From contig JBAWVO010000063.1 in assembly GCA_037147235.1 (NCBI GenBank), positions 1 through 25,264 of the forward strand: 25,264 nt of DNA, in the 5' to 3' direction. The position numbers and the translations under genes are program-made. The first letter of the stretch is position 1. Each line of letters begins with the position of its first letter. Source of the stretch: JANXQG01 sp037147235. Its GTDB lineage: Bacteria; Planctomycetota; Planctomycetia; Pirellulales; Thermoguttaceae. Below, one piece after another: positions 23,106-25,264 of the stretch. The notes beneath the pieces were generated by a model, which was not told the DNA's origin, made no database searches, and was given only the letters and a program-made list of their open reading frames with translations.

Positions 23106-25103
23106 ATGGCAAAACCATCGGTGATGATCATCGGAGGCGGATTGGCCGGAATGGCCGCCGCCATCAAGCTGGCTGAGTTGGAATGCGAGGTAACCATCAT
23201 GAGCCTCCTGCCCGTGAAACGGTCGCATAGCGTCTGCGCCCAGGGCGGGATCAACAGCGTCAACGACTTGACACGGCAGTTGGGCGATAGCGAAGGGAAA
23301 CACTTTGAAGACACCGTCTACGGCGGTGACTTCCTGCAACACCAGCCGCCGGTCAAGGAACTAGCCAACTGGGCCCCCAAGATCATCGATCTCATGGATC
23401 GGCTGGGAGTGACCTTCAACCGCACGCCCGAAGGCTTTCGCGATCAGCGCCGCTTCGGCGGCACGCTCTATCAGCGGACAGCCTTCGCCGGGGCCACGAC
23501 GGGCCAGCAATTGGTCTATGCCCTCGATGAGCAGGTCCGCCGCTGGGAAGTCGCCGGGCATATCCGCAAGTTCGAGTATTGGGATTTCCTTGGCCCGGTG
23601 ATCGACGAGACGGGCCGCTGCCGCGGGTGCGTGGGCCAGGATTTTGCATCGATGGAAATCCGCGCCTTTCCGGCCGATGCCCTAGTGATTGGCAGCGGCG
23701 GTTGCGGATCGATCTACGGCCGTTCGACAAATTCCGTGGCCTGCAATGGTGCCGCCGTGAGCCGCGTCTATCAGGCCGGAGCTCGCTATGGCAATGCCGA
23801 GTTCATTCAGGTCCACCCCACGGCCATCCCCGGTGCCGACAAGCTGCGATTGATCAGCGAAAGTGCCCGCGGCGAGGGTGGCCGAGTGTGGGTGCCACGG
23901 AAGCCGCAAGATCCTCGTCCCCCGCAGGACATTCCCGAGAAAGAACGCTACTACTTTCTCGAAGAACGCTATCCCAAGTACGGCAACCTCGTGCCCCGCG
24001 ACATCGGCACCCGCGAGATATTCAAAGTTTGCATGAAGGAAGGTCTGAGCGTGCAGGCCGGGCGGATGTGCGTCTACCTCGACGTGACCCACATTCCCCG
24101 CGAACAGTTGGACCGTAAGCTAGCCGGCATCCTGGAGATCTACGAGAAGTTCCAAGGAACGGATCCGCGCGTCGTGCCGATGAAGATTTTTCCCGCCGTC
24201 CACTATACGATGGGCGGGCTGTGGGTCGACTACGAGGCCAACGGCAACGGCGGGCTGAACATCGGTTCGCCGCGGAACCAACAGACGAACATCCCCGGCC
24301 TGTATGCCATCGGCGAATGTGAATACCAGTACCATGGTGCCAACCGTCTGGGCGCGAACTCGTTGGTGGCCTGCATTTTCAGTGGCCTGACGGTGGCCCC
24401 GGGCATCGTCAACTACGTGAGTAGTTTCAACGGCCGGAAGTCCAACGAGTTGCCGTCCGGCGTATTTCATCAAGCCAAGCGGAAGCACCAGGAGTATTAC
24501 GACTCGTTGCTGAAGCGTCCCCAGGATGGGCCTAATCCGTATAAAGTTCACGCCGAACTGGGTTTAATCATGACCAAGTCGGCTACCGTCGTTCGTCACA
24601 ACGACGACATGCAGAAAACCTGCGCCAAGGTCTGCGAATTACAAGAGCAAGCCGCCTGCTGTTCGATCTCCGACACCAGTACCTGGGCCAACCAGACCGC
24701 GCCGTTCGCCCGGGCGTTGGAAGACATGTTCCCGGTGGCCAAGGCAATTCTGCAAGGTGCCATTGCCCGCGATGAATCGCGAGGAGCCCACTACAAGCCC
24801 GAGTTTTCCCAGGGCGAGATCACGGCCACGGAACCCGCCCAGCAACGGCGGGAGGCCGAAGCTTGGTGCGATCATTTTGAAGCCAACAATCGCAAGTGGC
24901 TAAAATCAACGATTGCCACCTGCTGTGCCGGCGGCGAGCCGTCGTTGAGTTATGAAGACGTCAACACAAGCCTGATTCCACCCCGACCGCGCCTTTACGG
25001 CCTTGCGGGCGGCGACGTGATCGAGCAGGTATTTAAGGAACGACAAGCCGCAATGAAAAAATCCGAAATCCGAATGTCGAAATCCGAAATAAATTCAAAA
25101 TAA
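23106..25103 (+). CDS. sdhA: Succinate dehydrogenase flavoprotein subunit
   Basis: The catalytic subunit oxidises succinate to fumarate and passes electrons to the iron-sulfur subunit. From ATG 23106 (AGGA upstream) it has 665 residues. The FAD-binding Rossmann motif IIGGGLAGMAAA is at 8-19. His41 in RSHSVCAQGGIN is the expected covalent FAD attachment site. HPTAIPG (237-243), SARGEGGR (253-260, catalytic Arg), HYTMGG (366-371) and YQYHGANRLGANSL (407-420) complete the active site. The tail after VFKERQAA is KKSEIRMSKSEINSK, encoded by the AAATCCGAA repeat region, and is foreign to the family. sdhB is not in the window but is expected to the right. Confidence 0.97.
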   Translation: MAKPSVMIIGGGLAGMAAAIKLAELECEVTIMSLLPVKRSHSVCAQGGINSVNDLTRQLGDSEGKHFEDTVYGGDFLQHQPPVKELANWAPKIIDLMDRLGVTFNRTPEGFRDQRRFGGTLYQRTAFAGATTGQQLVYALDEQVRRWEVAGHIRKFEYWDFLGPVIDETGRCRGCVGQDFASMEIRAFPADALVIGSGGCGSIYGRSTNSVACNGAAVSRVYQAGARYGNAEFIQVHPTAIPGADKLRLISESARGEGGRVWVPRKPQDPRPPQDIPEKERYYFLEERYPKYGNLVPRDIGTREIFKVCMKEGLSVQAGRMCVYLDVTHIPREQLDRKLAGILEIYEKFQGTDPRVVPMKIFPAVHYTMGGLWVDYEANGNGGLNIGSPRNQQTNIPGLYAIGECEYQYHGANRLGANSLVACIFSGLTVAPGIVNYVSSFNGRKSNELPSGVFHQAKRKHQEYYDSLLKRPQDGPNPYKVHAELGLIMTKSATVVRHNDDMQKTCAKVCELQEQAACCSISDTSTWANQTAPFARALEDMFPVAKAILQGAIARDESRGAHYKPEFSQGEITATEPAQQRREAEAWCDHFEANNRKWLKSTIATCCAGGEPSLSYEDVNTSLIPPRPRLYGLAGGDVIEQVFKERQAAMKKSEIRMSKSEINSK

Positions 25104-25264
25104 GAAACATAAATGATCAAAAGATAGAGGTTTTTTTTATTTCCTGTTTTGAATTCGTTTAGGGTTTCGATATTGAACTGCGAAACCGCAAGCGGACTAG
25201 GCTTTCCTTGTTCGTCATTCGTCATTCGTCATTCGTCATTCGTCATTCGTCATTCGTCATTCGT
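25055..25264. repeat. Low-complexity repeat tract at the right edge (AAATCCGAA units, then CGTCATT heptamers)
   Basis: Variants of AAATCCGAAAT recur from about 25055 to 25090 and run through the sdhA stop. An A/T-rich stretch follows to about 25170. From 25211 to the window end the heptamer TTCGTCA is repeated head to tail about 7.7 times and clearly continues past the edge. It is too short in period to be a CRISPR. No gene is seen after sdhA. Confidence 0.8.

Noticed and set aside
25211..25264. CRISPR array
   Set aside because: The repeat is a 7-base head-to-tail unit without spacers and there are no cas genes.

Overview
The window looks like a chromosome segment of a planctomycete, probably Pirellulales-like. 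The evidence is a set of families that are common there: a DUF6666-type outer-membrane protein, a secreted 3-keto-disaccharide hydrolase (DUF1080) domain protein, a DUF1573 protein, a DUF4337 membrane protein, a secreted leucine-rich-repeat protein and an FHA-GAF-SpoIIE phosphatase. Many short palindromic repeats sit between the genes. No database was searched, so the assignment rests on family recognition. I see no phage, insertion sequence, CRISPR array, rRNA or intact tRNA.

Layout. 1-258: hairpin repeats. 259-1973 (-): gcvT then gcvH of the glycine cleavage system, with a 70-bp palindrome between them. 1974-2718: a nested hairpin and a YfiR-like gene fragment. 2719-3543 (-): an OmpA/Pal-type lipoprotein. 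4053-5081 (+): a ketoacyl-ACP synthase III-like enzyme, separated from the convergent LRR gene by a palindrome and a 52-bp duplication. 5316-15201 (-): a long co-oriented run, in transcription order a disordered Arg/Asp/His-rich protein, mfd, the FHA-GAF-SpoIIE phosphatase, mannose-1-phosphate guanylyltransferase, an RdgC-like protein and the LRR protein. 15446-16693 (-): the DUF6666-type protein. 16924-17934 (+): an EamA transporter. 17992-22092 (-): in transcription order DUF4337, DUF1573, DUF1080 and a CDF metal transporter with three C-terminal cytoplasmic domains. 22352-25103 (+): sdhC and sdhA of succinate dehydrogenase, with sdhB expected to the right. The window ends in low-complexity repeats.

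How the genes work together. The chromosomal core is housekeeping: one-carbon metabolism, transcription-coupled repair, nucleotide-sugar synthesis and the TCA cycle/respiration. The rest are cell-envelope proteins. I see no obvious new multi-gene defence or biosynthetic system. The most interesting signals are non-coding: (i) hairpins at 1-159 whose stems change in a compensatory way; (ii) a 65-70 bp double palindrome present three times between co-directional genes; (iii) a palindrome flanked by a perfect 52-bp duplication of the end of the KAS III gene, in which both copies close the reading frame; (iv) a 10-bp perfect stem in the sdh leader. The main protein-level oddities are the triple C-terminal domain of the CDF transporter, the acidic/His minisatellite protein directly upstream of mfd, and the decayed YfiR fragment beside a YfiB-like lipoprotein gene.
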